A stretch of 16,216 bases of DNA from Flavobacteriales bacterium UBA2798 (GTDB lineage Bacteria; Bacteroidota; Bacteroidia; Flavobacteriales_D; UBA2798): assembly GCA_002351955.1 (NCBI GenBank), contig DEHO01000041.1, positions 19,292-35,507 of the forward strand, given 5' to 3'. Below, piece by piece: positions 9,245-15,469 of the stretch. A program made the position numbers and the translations under genes. Numbering within the stretch: the stretch's first letter is position 1; every line of letters starts with the position of its first letter. The notes beneath the pieces were generated by a model. It was not told where the DNA came from. It did no database searches and was given only the letters and a program-made list of their open reading frames with translations.

Positions 9245-9587
9245 TAATACTAAAAACATAATCAATTTCCATCTTATATCTACCAGGTTGAGTTTCCTCG
9301 GCGCTATAAACAATAATATAATTATCTTCCTCCTTAACAAACGTTGTCAATTTATTTTTATTTTTAAAAACACGACTACCTTTCATGACTTCAATTGGCT
9401 CGATTGAAGGGCATTGTTCTAGTAATCGAGCAGCAAATTCATCATTTAACTCTCCTAACATCTTTGCTGGAAAGGGAATGAATGAAATAAGTTTAGAATC
9501 ATTCAACTGAATTTGTTTCAAATCATAAAAATGATCATCCATCCCGTCATATATCAACTTATTTTCTAGCAGTTTTTCTAGTTTCAT
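9237..9587 (-). CDS. Small acidic protein convergent with the toxin gene; candidate immunity protein
   Basis: No family recognised. The 116-residue product begins MKLEKLLENKLIYDG and has no signal peptide, lipobox or membrane segment, so it should be cytoplasmic. It is acidic at its start and alternates strand-like and helix-like stretches (LISFIPFPAKMLGELNDEFAARLLEQ; NYIIVYSAEETQPGRYKMEIDYVF). I chose the ATG at 9587; the frame continues to a TTG at 9644 that would overlap the upstream gene, but those extra residues look untranslated. The stop codon lies inside the last codons of the TNT toxin gene on the other strand (8-bp overlap). Because NAD+-consuming toxins need a cytoplasmic antidote, and this is the nearest small soluble protein, immunity is a reasonable inference. 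Immunity genes normally follow the toxin on the same strand, so the orientation is atypical. It may instead be an unrelated hypothetical gene. Confidence 0.7.
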   Translation of the reverse strand: MKLEKLLENKLIYDGMDDHFYDLKQIQLNDSKLISFIPFPAKMLGELNDEFAARLLEQCPSIEPIEVMKGSRVFKNKNKLTTFVKEEDNYIIVYSAEETQPGRYKMEIDYVFSIIN

Positions 9588-9640
9588 GCTGCTAATATAA
9601 TGATATACTATTTCGAAATAATATTCAAAAGCACATAATC

Positions 9641-10144
9641 TCAAAACCCCTCCGACCTAAACTCAGGGAGGATGTTCTTTCTCTTAATCCGGTCTCCCAA
9701 ACTTGTATAGTACAAATAAAACGCTGCAAGCTGGTTATGGATATTTAGGTGCAGTTTTAGCTCGACAAACTTTGCCAGAGGGGACTGCACCTTTAAGCTA
9801 TAACGCAAAACCTTAATTTTTCCATTGTCCTTGACCTGAAACAGGCTGTAGGAGATGACGTGTTCAATCATTGTATTAATAGCATCATAACTTTCCGCAT
9901 ACATGCCTCTATTAGAAACAATGCTGCCATGAACCCTAGGCGTAAGGTAATATTTATCCAAAAGATAGTCCGCTCCTTCTTCCTTTGTAAACGAAACGGT
10001 AATATCGCGCGCTATCTGCGAGCCCGTTGAACGAACACGTTCAGGCACTTTGTCTAATGGAACTTCTCTAAATTCTCTTGTGCTGCATGAAGTCAAACAA
10101 ACAAATAAAATTACTTTATAACGAAATCGAAGAATTCTATTCAT
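9641..10144 (-). CDS. Hypothetical lipoprotein
   Basis: No family recognised. The 167-residue product starts at the ATG at 10144 because this gives a lipoprotein signal: MNRILRFRYKVILFVCLTSC with the lipid-accepting cysteine at residue 20 in an LTSC lipobox. The frame stays open upstream to 10288, but that part would overlap the neighbouring membrane-protein gene and is not signal-like. The mature part is mixed alpha/beta with a basic C-terminus (GDRIKRKNILPEFRSEGF) and no transmembrane helix, so it probably sits on the periplasmic side of a membrane or on the cell surface. It lies 16 bp after the two-TM gene and 53 bp before the candidate immunity gene, all on the same strand. They probably form one transcript. 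Whether it takes part in protection from the toxin is unknown. Confidence 0.7.
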   Translation of the reverse strand: MNRILRFRYKVILFVCLTSCSTREFREVPLDKVPERVRSTGSQIARDITVSFTKEEGADYLLDKYYLTPRVHGSIVSNRGMYAESYDAINTMIEHVISYSLFQVKDNGKIKVLRYSLKVQSPLAKFVELKLHLNIHNQLAAFYLYYTSLGDRIKRKNILPEFRSEGF

Positions 10145-10160
10145 AGAACCGCAGTAACGT

Positions 10161-10514
10161 TCAATTTTCTCTGAAATCCTTTGGCAGGTTTTTCTTACGG
10201 GTATTTTCACCTGCTTGTATCTCCAACCAAAACGAGGCCGCCAATAAAATAATTCCGATAACCAGTTGTCCCCAAACCAAAATGGCATTTGTTCCGTCAG
10301 CCAGACCCAAAGTTAAAGCAAACGTGACAATGCAAAAAAGTCCTAATCGCATCAAAACAACTCCCAAGAGAATTGATTTGGAATTCCACATCAAATGACT
10401 AAACAAAAAAGGCTTCTTCTGATTAGGATCATCTTCCCTCAAAACTTTTCGTTGCTCATAACTTCCCAATGAGCGTTGTTTAAACTTCGAATTTCTCATG
10501 AACCAAATATTCAT
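10161..10514 (-). CDS. Small two-TM membrane protein, hypothetical
   Basis: No family recognised. The 117-residue product has a basic, soluble N-terminus (residues 1-45, many Lys/Arg) followed by two hydrophobic helices at about residues 47-71 (SILLGVVLMRLGLFCIVTFAL) and 77-98 (AILVWGQLVIGIILLAASFW). It ends in a charged tail. It is therefore an inner-membrane hairpin, probably with both ends in the cytoplasm. An alternative start, MRNSKFK at 10499, would shorten it by five residues; nothing in the sequence decides between them. It is the first gene of a three-gene minus-strand cluster that runs towards the toxin gene. I found no TAnnTTTG promoter in the 90 bases upstream, so its promoter is unassigned. 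Confidence 0.65.
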   Translation of the reverse strand: MNIWFMRNSKFKQRSLGSYEQRKVLREDDPNQKKPFLFSHLMWNSKSILLGVVLMRLGLFCIVTFALTLGLADGTNAILVWGQLVIGIILLAASFWLEIQAGENTRKKNLPKDFREN

Positions 10515-10588
10515 TCATTATTCGAATTAAACCATTCGCTTTTGCTTAAAATTTGGCGAAAATTAAAATTCTAAGTCCCAAAAATCAG

Positions 10589-10739
10589 CGCCGAACTGTT
10601 CAGTACACATAAAACTTGGTAGTAGTTTACTTGATTATTTCGTTTCCCAAATAGAACTTCGCCACCCCGGCCAGCGCGCGCTGCTAGACCTCCGGGATTT
10701 TTAAAATCCCGGAGGTCTGCGGGAAAGAGGGCTGGCGAA
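10589..10739 (+). repeat. Intergenic repeat element, copy A
   Basis: It begins with the 16-mer CGCCGAACTGTTCAGT (10589-10604), continues through CTTGATTAT and GAACTT..GC..CACCC blocks, and reaches a perfect palindrome at 10686-10718. The same ordered blocks occur at 15470-15605. Nested inverted pairs TTCGCCA (10658-10664) / TGGCGAA (10733-10739) and GCCAGC (10670-10675) / GCTGGC (10731-10736) enclose the palindrome. It lies between two divergently transcribed genes, which argues against a simple terminator and for a REP- or MITE-like mobile intergenic element. Confidence 0.75.
10686..10718. repeat. Perfect 16-bp-arm palindrome (copy A)
   Basis: The arms AGACCTCCGGGATTTT and AAAATCCCGGAGGTCT pair perfectly around a single T. 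The identical 33-base sequence recurs at 15560-15592. No trailing T-run follows on either strand, so it is not a typical intrinsic terminator. Confidence 0.9.
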
Positions 10740-10778
10740 TTGTCCGTTTTTTACAAGTAACCAATATTACCGAAATCG

Positions 10779-10786
10779 TATCTTTG
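10779..10786 (+). promoter_or_regulatory. Probable Bacteroidota -7 promoter element
   Basis: TATCTTTG matches the Bacteroidota -7 consensus TAnnTTTG. No good TTTG -33 box is present upstream, only a T-run at 10747-10752, so it may be a weak or regulated promoter. It would start transcription near 10792, after the first in-frame ATG (10791), which supports the ATG at 10809 as the start of the LRR gene. Confidence 0.55.
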
Positions 10787-10808
10787 GCGAATGATCAACT
10801 TCAAAAAC

Positions 10809-12440
10809 ATGAAAAAATCTCTATTCTTCACTGTGTTTACCTTCTCATTCATGGGCTTGGTAAATGCACAAAATGTAAACATTACCGATCCGGCATTTAA
10901 AGCTTACTTATTGGGAGAGGCAACAATTAATACCAATTCCGATGGAGAAATTCAGGTATCCGAAGCTGCTGCTTTCACGGGTGCGCTTTACGTTCCCAAT
11001 AGCCCTAGCGTTGCTTCCCTTGACGGGGTCGAAGCCTTTACCGCAATAACTGGTTTAAATTGCTCCAATAACCCGATCACAAGTCTCGATCTTAGTCAGA
11101 ATACCGCTCTTACCTTTTTAGGTTGTGCCGGTACGCAGATCAGCTACTTGGATCTAACCGCTAACACGGCACTTTTCAATGTCAACGTTTCTGATATTCC
11201 CACTTTAAGTTCGATTAATATTGCCAATGGAAACAATACTATATTCAGTTCCTTCTTTGCGATTAATGTTCCCAACTTAACCTGTATTCAGGTAGACGAT
11301 GCTGCGTATAGTACGACCAATTGGGTCGGGATGAATTTTCAGTTCGATGCACAGATTAGCTTCAGCGAAGCTTGCAACGCCTGTTATGTAAATATACCGG
11401 ATGTATCATTCAAAAATTATCTGATTTCAAATACAAGCATCAATACCAATAGCAACGGCGAAATTGAATGTTCAGAAGCAAGCGCCTACACCGGATCCCT
11501 CTCCTGCGGAAACCTCTCAATTGCCGACCTTACCGGGATAGAAGCTTTTACTGCGCTTACCGCCCTGTATTGCCAGAACAACCAACTTTCCACCCTTGAT
11601 TTAAGTGCTAACACTGCATTGGAGGAATTGAATTGTGCCTATAACCAGCTAAGCGCTCTAAATCTCAACACAAATACAGCCTTGACTTACCTAGCATGTG
11701 TAAACAACCAGATCACAGCGCTGGACCTGAGTCAAAATACAGCGTTGATTTACCTGGAGTGTGATAACAATGATTTGACCGCCCTGAACCTAAGCGCCAA
11801 TACAGCTCTTGAGGAAATCACCTGTTCCGAAAACACATTGACTTCTTTGAATGTAAATAATATCAGTGGTCTGACTTACCTCGATTGCAGCAGAAACAAC
11901 CTGACGTCTCTTGACCTTAATGACAACCCTCTGCTCACTGAAATCATTTGCGAATTCAACGCCATTACTGAATTGCACCTGAGTATTCACACTCAACTGG
12001 AATATCTAATTGCACGCGACAATCAGTTAATGATTTTGGATATTGCAAACGGAAACAACACAGCAATAATCGATTTCGATACACGTAACAACCCGAATCT
12101 TGGTTGCATACAGGTTGATGATGCCGCATACAGCACAGCTAACTGGACAGATATCGACGCCATTTCCGTTTTCAGTGAAAATTGTCAGATAGGGCTTGAT
12201 GAAGCTGGAGTTGATACTGACAAAAACTACGTTAACATTTTTCCAAATCCAACGAAAGATCAAATCCACTTTTCAATCCCAAGTAATATTACGCTTACAT
12301 CTATTGCCGGCAAAATTATTATTGAATCCAGGAACACTAACTCCATTGACCTAAGTCAACAAGCATCAGGTGTTTACTTAGCAACTATTTCAGATGCAAA
12401 CGGACAAATCATTCGTCACGTAAAAATCATCAAGGAGTGA
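10809..12440 (+). CDS. Leucine-rich-repeat surface protein with T9SS type A sorting domain
   Basis: A 543-residue secreted protein, probably displayed on the cell surface for binding. The ATG at 10809 gives a classic signal peptide (MKKSLFFTVFTFSFMGLVNA, then QNVN) and fits the promoter at 10779; an ATG at 10791 would add six residues. The protein has two related modules. Each opens with a cap like VNIPDVSFKNYL ... INTNSNGEIECSEA (from about residue 24 and again from 194) and closes with IQVDDAAYST.NW ... FSE.C (from 160 and 434). The first module has few LRRs; the second has a long run of 21-residue repeats (LSTLDLSANTALEELNCAYNQ type) at about 250-415. Residues from NIFPNPTKDQIHFS (476) to the end are a T9SS type A sorting domain ending in a basic/hydrophobic strand. 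It is monocistronic, closed by a terminator at 12454. The ligand cannot be told from sequence. Confidence 0.9.
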   Translation: MKKSLFFTVFTFSFMGLVNAQNVNITDPAFKAYLLGEATINTNSDGEIQVSEAAAFTGALYVPNSPSVASLDGVEAFTAITGLNCSNNPITSLDLSQNTALTFLGCAGTQISYLDLTANTALFNVNVSDIPTLSSINIANGNNTIFSSFFAINVPNLTCIQVDDAAYSTTNWVGMNFQFDAQISFSEACNACYVNIPDVSFKNYLISNTSINTNSNGEIECSEASAYTGSLSCGNLSIADLTGIEAFTALTALYCQNNQLSTLDLSANTALEELNCAYNQLSALNLNTNTALTYLACVNNQITALDLSQNTALIYLECDNNDLTALNLSANTALEEITCSENTLTSLNVNNISGLTYLDCSRNNLTSLDLNDNPLLTEIICEFNAITELHLSIHTQLEYLIARDNQLMILDIANGNNTAIIDFDTRNNPNLGCIQVDDAAYSTANWTDIDAISVFSENCQIGLDEAGVDTDKNYVNIFPNPTKDQIHFSIPSNITLTSIAGKIIIESRNTNSIDLSQQASGVYLATISDANGQIIRHVKIIKE

Positions 12441-12453
12441 GGATTTGCTTCAG

Positions 12454-12489
12454 AAAAAAGCTCTTCGAATTATCCGGAGAGCTTTTTTT
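12454..12489. terminator. Bidirectional intrinsic terminator
   Basis: AAAAAAGCTCT (12454-12464) pairs with AGAGCTTTTTT (12478-12488) around a short loop. This gives a stem followed by a T-run on both strands. It lies between the convergent LRR gene (stop at 12440) and AraC-family gene (stop at 12522) and can end both transcripts. Confidence 0.88.
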
Positions 12490-12521
12490 ATTTCCGTAAA
12501 ACCACATTTAATACACGATAA

Positions 12522-13346
12522 TTATTTGTCATCAGTTGATAGGCGAGAAAGTGCATACCCGACTGAATGCAAATCATAATTAATAAACTCCTTTGGAGAG
12601 ACCTTCGTAAATTTTTTGAACCATTTGTTAAAATGAGAAAAATCATAGAAAGGAGAAGTAATAAAATCTGTTATTTCTTCCCTTTTTAAAATAGCGAGCT
12701 TCCGTATTACCTCCTGAAACAAAGCACTGGAGAAATATTGTTTCGGAGCTACTCCAAGCACTTCAACAAATGCTCTATGCATAGTTTTTTCACTAACACC
12801 AAGTTCTTGAGCAACATCTCGAATAGAACATTTATACTCGTTTCTTTTTGCAAGATCATCAGCACGTTCAACAAGCAAGCCTTTTTCACTTATTATTTGA
12901 GGAGTTTTGTAGGAAATAAATTCTTCAAATGAAGCAGAGCGCTCTTCAAATGAAATCTCCCTTGAAAGTTGGAGGTACAATTCCTCTACTTCAGATTTGG
13001 ACCAGATCAGATTTGCATCAACAAACTTATTCTTGAATATAATTCCCGGCTTTCCGGTTAATTCATACATGCCAATTGGATGAAAATCGGCCGCAAGGGA
13101 GGTAATAGAATTATCGATGTAGGAATAAAAATAAGGAAAATCAAAAACTCCTTTTATTGAGGCTTTCGGAGGAATACTTTCACTTTTGCCTGTTTGATAT
13201 TTAATATTGCCTCTGACGGAAATGACCAAACCAGTATTTTTTAAAGCAGGAGCAAAAAAATTACCTGCCACATCGCTTTCATCGATGCACATATAGGCCC
13301 GAACTAATCTGTTTGTTTTTTCTTTAGCGCAAAACTCAGTGTACAT
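12522..13346 (-). CDS. AraC-family transcriptional regulator
   Basis: A DNA-binding regulator of about 274 residues. The N-terminal 160 residues look like the ligand-sensing or effector domain common in Bacteroidota AraC proteins (the opening EKTNRLVRAYMC resembles the start of such domains). The C-terminus holds the paired helix-turn-helix of AraC/XylS proteins: first HTH CSIRDVAQELGVSEKTMHRAF (about residues 173-193), second around ITDFITSPFYDFSHFNKWFKKF, then the conserved VSPKEF (family P-x-x-[FY]). I chose MYTEF at 13346; MLM at 13352 is only one base from the -7 box and would lie upstream of the transcription start. It is transcribed alone from a strong-looking promoter and ends at the shared terminator. 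No effector or target is evident; its neighbours do not point to a pathway. Confidence 0.9.
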   Translation of the reverse strand: MYTEFCAKEKTNRLVRAYMCIDESDVAGNFFAPALKNTGLVISVRGNIKYQTGKSESIPPKASIKGVFDFPYFYSYIDNSITSLAADFHPIGMYELTGKPGIIFKNKFVDANLIWSKSEVEELYLQLSREISFEERSASFEEFISYKTPQIISEKGLLVERADDLAKRNEYKCSIRDVAQELGVSEKTMHRAFVEVLGVAPKQYFSSALFQEVIRKLAILKREEITDFITSPFYDFSHFNKWFKKFTKVSPKEFINYDLHSVGYALSRLSTDDK

Positions 13347-13353
13347 TAGCATT

Positions 13354-13384
13354 CAAAACTACTGCGGAAATTTTTAAATTCAAA
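13354..13384 (-). promoter_or_regulatory. Bacteroidota-type promoter of the AraC-family gene
   Basis: Read on the minus strand there is a TTTG -33 box (13381-13384), a 19-bp spacer, and a -7 box TAGTTTTG (13354-13361) that fits TAnnTTTG. Box sequences and spacing match the Bacteroidota sigma factor consensus. Transcription should begin close to 13349, making the mRNA nearly leaderless if translation starts at 13346. Confidence 0.8.
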
Positions 13385-13564
13385 AAAGGGGAATTCAATT
13401 CCAATGTCATCACTTAAATTGCTCTTTAGACTTCCTTTATCCCAATTACTTAAAACTTACCTGTATCGATTAGCTTTAATAATCTCTCTCCTCGCAGTCG
13501 CACTGAGCTCACACAAAAATTCTTCGGTGACCGGTAAAAATTAAATTCAAAATTCGCTCCCGTT

Positions 13565-13626
13565 TATTATCCTTCGACATGTCCACCGAAACGAAGTGAA
13601 GGAGGAAGCCTTGGCGAAGAAGGATC
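13565..13626. repeat. Palindrome-ended insertion inside a repeat unit
   Basis: Two copies of the unit CGCTCCCGTT + 35-bp repeat occur. In the second (13711-13755) the two parts are directly adjacent; in the first they are separated by these 62 bases. The insert carries terminal inverted repeats ATCCTTC (13569-13575) and GAAGGAT (13619-13625), consistent with a small palindromic element inserted into an older repeat. Confidence 0.55.
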
Positions 13627-13661
13627 CGTCCGCTAAACGCGGACTCCGATCACGCAAACAT
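13627..13661. repeat. 35-bp direct repeat, copy 1
   Basis: Begins CGTCCGCTAAACGCGGACTC and ends CGCAAACAT; identical to 13721-13755, with the flanking base differing on each side. It contains a short stem TCCGC/GCGGA around TAAAC. Confidence 0.9.
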
Positions 13662-13707
13662 TGCATCTATACTGACGCTCCTATCGTCGGTCAGTATTGT
13701 GATGTTT
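13656..13707. repeat. Imperfect hairpin downstream of the TPR gene
   Basis: ATACTGAC (13669-13676) pairs with GTCAGTAT (13690-13697), with a further outer pair AAACAT (13656-13661) / ATGTTT (13702-13707). It lies just past the stop of the minus-strand TPR fragment and could slow transcription, but there is no T-run to make it a clear terminator. Confidence 0.6.
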
Positions 13708-13720
13708 AAGCGCTCCCGTT

Positions 13721-13755
13721 CGTCCGCTAAACGCGGACTCCGATCACGCAAACAT
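13721..13755. repeat. 35-bp direct repeat, copy 2 (inside the 3' end of the TPR gene)
   Basis: Identical to 13627-13661. It overlaps the last codons of the minus-strand TPR gene fragment and supplies its stop codon (13727-13729), so the protein's last eight or so residues (CVIGVRV region) are repeat-encoded. Confidence 0.9.
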
Positions 13756-14422
13756 CATCAACCTGTTCCAAATCTCCTTTCCAATTATCAAAACTTTGCT
13801 GAATGCGTGCCTTTTGTTTGTTGATCAACCGAAAGCGGTGATAAAGAATGGCACCAAACACAAGTGACAAAATGAGAATTGCCATCAGAACATAATTCTG
13901 CAACTTACGCTGACGACTTTCGGCATTCTTGGCAGAAAGTTCCGCATCTTTTAGCTTATCTGCTTCTGCTGCACGTAAACTGTCTGCGGTCAATTGTTTT
14001 TCGTATTCGAATTCATTCCGGATAATTTCCATTCTGTTCTGCTCACTTTCCAAACTGTCGCGCATTTTTATAAAGAGCTCATGCATTTCAAGCGCCTTAT
14101 TTGTTTGTCCGTTGGATTTATAAATTTTCCATAGCGATTCAGCAGCCCATTTAATATGTTGTAATGAATTGATTTCTTCTGCCAGCATCATCGACGTTTC
14201 TGCATATTTTCTGGCATCATTGAGCTTACCCATCGCCAGATATATTGTGGCAAGATGATTATTGGTTTCAGCCATTCCTTTGGCATCACCAATGGATTCT
14301 CTCATCTGAAGACTTTTTAAAAAATAGGTCTTCGCGCTATCCAATTCACCTGAAAACTTAAAAACCAACCCAAATCCATTATACGCATCTGAAATTCCCT
14401 TATTATCTTTTTTCCACCACAC
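13727..14422 (-). CDS. Fragment 3: C-terminal TPRs, TM helix, coiled coil
   Basis: Annotated alone it would begin at a GTG within the overlap with the preceding frame (14403-14422), but it is more likely the continuation of that protein. It holds two or more TPRs (GISDAYNGFGLVFKFSGELDSAK; GMAETNNHLATIYLAMGKLNDARKY), a charged helical stretch rich in Glu/Lys/Ala (ESEQNRMEIIRNEFEYEKQL ... ELSAKNAESRQRK), a transmembrane helix (NYVLMAILILSLVFGAILY) and the juxtamembrane RFRLINKQKARIQQSF seen before output domains in TPR sensor proteins. It then ends abruptly in repeat-encoded residues (DDVCVIGVRV). An output domain is missing. Confidence 0.7.
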   Translation of the reverse strand: MWWKKDNKGISDAYNGFGLVFKFSGELDSAKTYFLKSLQMRESIGDAKGMAETNNHLATIYLAMGKLNDARKYAETSMMLAEEINSLQHIKWAAESLWKIYKSNGQTNKALEMHELFIKMRDSLESEQNRMEIIRNEFEYEKQLTADSLRAAEADKLKDAELSAKNAESRQRKLQNYVLMAILILSLVFGAILYHRFRLINKQKARIQQSFDNWKGDLEQVDDVCVIGVRV

Positions 14423-15143
14423 TCATCTCATAACACGTGGTAAACATCTGCCGCGCCATTTCAGCTTTACCTTGCTCCAAATAAATTCCCGCCAGATTAG
14501 ATGAGGTAACTACACTTCCATTGACATGATCGATTTCACTGTAAATTGTAAGACTTCGCTTATAATAATCAATTGCTGTTGTACGATCATTTTGCGCTTT
14601 ATGAATGTTTCCAATATTGTTCAGCGTATTTGCCATTGCCAATTTATCCCATCTTTTCTCTTTCATTTTCAGACTTTGTGTCCAAAAATTGATGGCCGGC
14701 TTGTAATCCTCCTGGTAATAATGAATGTTACCAAGATTACTGTAGATGCTGGCCATTCCATCTTCATCATCCAATTCCCTATAGATATCCAGCGTTTTCA
14801 TCATCCACTCCTCACAGGTTTTGTAATCTGCCTGCATTCCATAAACAATTCCAATGCTATTGTAGGTGCCTGCTAGTCCTTTTTTGTCTCCGGCTTTCTT
14901 TGAAAGTGCAACTGATTCATTGTACCATACAAGAGCATGGAAATAGTCGCTTCTGTAGCGGTGAAAATCACCTTTGAATCCCAAAATTTTCGCTTCCCGT
15001 TTAAGAAAATCTTTCTGCTCTTCACCTGATAATCGCACATTCAGATTGCGATCACAAATACTATCGGCACGTTCAAGAAGTTTAAAATAAAAATCACCAT
15101 CAGCACGACGAATCGTTTTACTCAATTCCAAAAACGCATTCAC
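14403..15143 (-). CDS. Fragment 2: central TPR region
   Basis: About 246 residues, with a GTG at 15143 as first possible start but more likely the continuation of the signal-peptide piece; upstream in the same frame the residues IFHDTLKV still fit the family. It contains about four to five TPRs of roughly 40 residues (GLAGTYNSIGIVYGMQADYK; GMASIYSNLGNIHYYQEDYK; AMANTLNNIGNIHKAQNDRT; GSVVTSSNLAGIYLEQGKAE). It terminates at EMSVVEKR, where the next TPR continues in another frame. TPR arrays mediate protein-protein contacts; here they would be periplasmic. Confidence 0.75.
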   Translation of the reverse strand: MNAFLELSKTIRRADGDFYFKLLERADSICDRNLNVRLSGEEQKDFLKREAKILGFKGDFHRYRSDYFHALVWYNESVALSKKAGDKKGLAGTYNSIGIVYGMQADYKTCEEWMMKTLDIYRELDDEDGMASIYSNLGNIHYYQEDYKPAINFWTQSLKMKEKRWDKLAMANTLNNIGNIHKAQNDRTTAIDYYKRSLTIYSEIDHVNGSVVTSSNLAGIYLEQGKAEMARQMFTTCYEMSVVEKR

Positions 15144-15271
15144 TTTGAGTGTATCGTGGAAGATTGCTGAACAACATTTCGAAGCGAATCTGCCTTCTTT
15201 TCCTGTTCAACAGAAAGTTGCACCGCGCTGGTAAGAAGAATAGTAAAAAGTAAAATCCACACCCACTTCAT
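15140..15271 (-). CDS. Fragment 1: signal peptide piece of the TPR gene
   Basis: A 43-codon frame beginning ATGAAGTGG at 15271 that encodes a good Sec signal peptide (MKWVWILLFTILLTSAVQ) followed by the linker LSVEQEKKADSLRNVVQQSS typical of the start of Bacteroidota TPR sensors. It stops at 15140-15142, overlapping fragment 2. It is too short to be an independent gene and supports the view that the full gene starts here. Confidence 0.65.
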   Translation of the reverse strand: MKWVWILLFTILLTSAVQLSVEQEKKADSLRNVVQQSSTIHSK

Positions 15272-15469
15272 TTCACATCAGCATTTAGGATTTGAATATT
15301 ATCCGATGAGAAATACTCCGGAGAATACAACAAACCGGTAGTGGTAATTGATTTAAAAATTATTCGTTTGGCAAGTAGTAATTCCATCATGCGGTGTGAG
15401 TAACATCCCTAAACTACTAAAAATCCAACGTAAACATCTTCCGGTTATTCATCTTTCAGGAATAAGCCT

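Larger units (their letters stand above)
13385..13726. other. Gene-free stretch rich in repeats
   Basis: No convincing gene is present. A stop-bounded minus-strand frame of about 37 codons ending at 13450 has no ATG and looks like chance or a degraded remnant. The right half contains the 10-mer CGCTCCCGTT twice (13555-13564 and 13711-13720), the first copy of a 35-bp direct repeat, a palindrome-ended insertion and a hairpin, each listed separately. Confidence 0.6.
13727..15271 (-). pseudogene. TPR sensor-like gene disrupted by two frame changes and a 3' truncation
   Basis: Read as a whole this is one gene for an exported TPR protein with a transmembrane helix. Piece 1 (15271 to 15140) encodes a signal peptide (MKWVWILLFTILLTSAVQLS) and a linker EQEKKADSLRNVVQQSS. 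Piece 2 (frame open to 14403) continues FHDTLKVNAFLELSK with TPRs. Piece 3 (to 13727) continues with more TPRs, a TM helix and a coiled coil. The frame changes near 15160 and again at the six-A run read at 14411-14416; pieces 1 and 3 share a frame, so the two changes compensate each other in register. Bacteroidota homologues of this layout usually continue into a histidine kinase, SpoIIE or DNA-binding output domain; none is present, and the end is repeat sequence. Either a decayed gene or two base-call errors plus a real truncation. Confidence 0.65.

Noticed and set aside
10145..10288. Upstream extension of the lipoprotein gene to 10288
   Set aside because: It would overlap the two-TM gene, and the lipoprotein signal begins at 10144.
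10686..10718. Palindrome as an intrinsic terminator
   Set aside because: It has no T-run after either arm, and copy A lies between divergent genes where no transcript end is expected.
13440..13560. Minus-strand frame of about 37 codons (reads RSPKNFCVSSVRLRGE)
   Set aside because: It has no ATG, follows a stop directly and has no recognisable relation to a neighbour; probably chance or repeat-derived.
13627..13755. Possible CRISPR remnant (two identical 35-bp repeats with a spacer)
   Set aside because: Only two copies, the 59-bp intervening sequence is itself a hairpin, and the unit is shared with an adjacent split copy; no cas genes are nearby.
14405..14422. Programmed -1 frameshift at A AAA AAG
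   Set aside because: The upstream frame divides the run as GAA AAA AGA, so the heptamer is not in the register needed for -1 slippage; the required change is +1.
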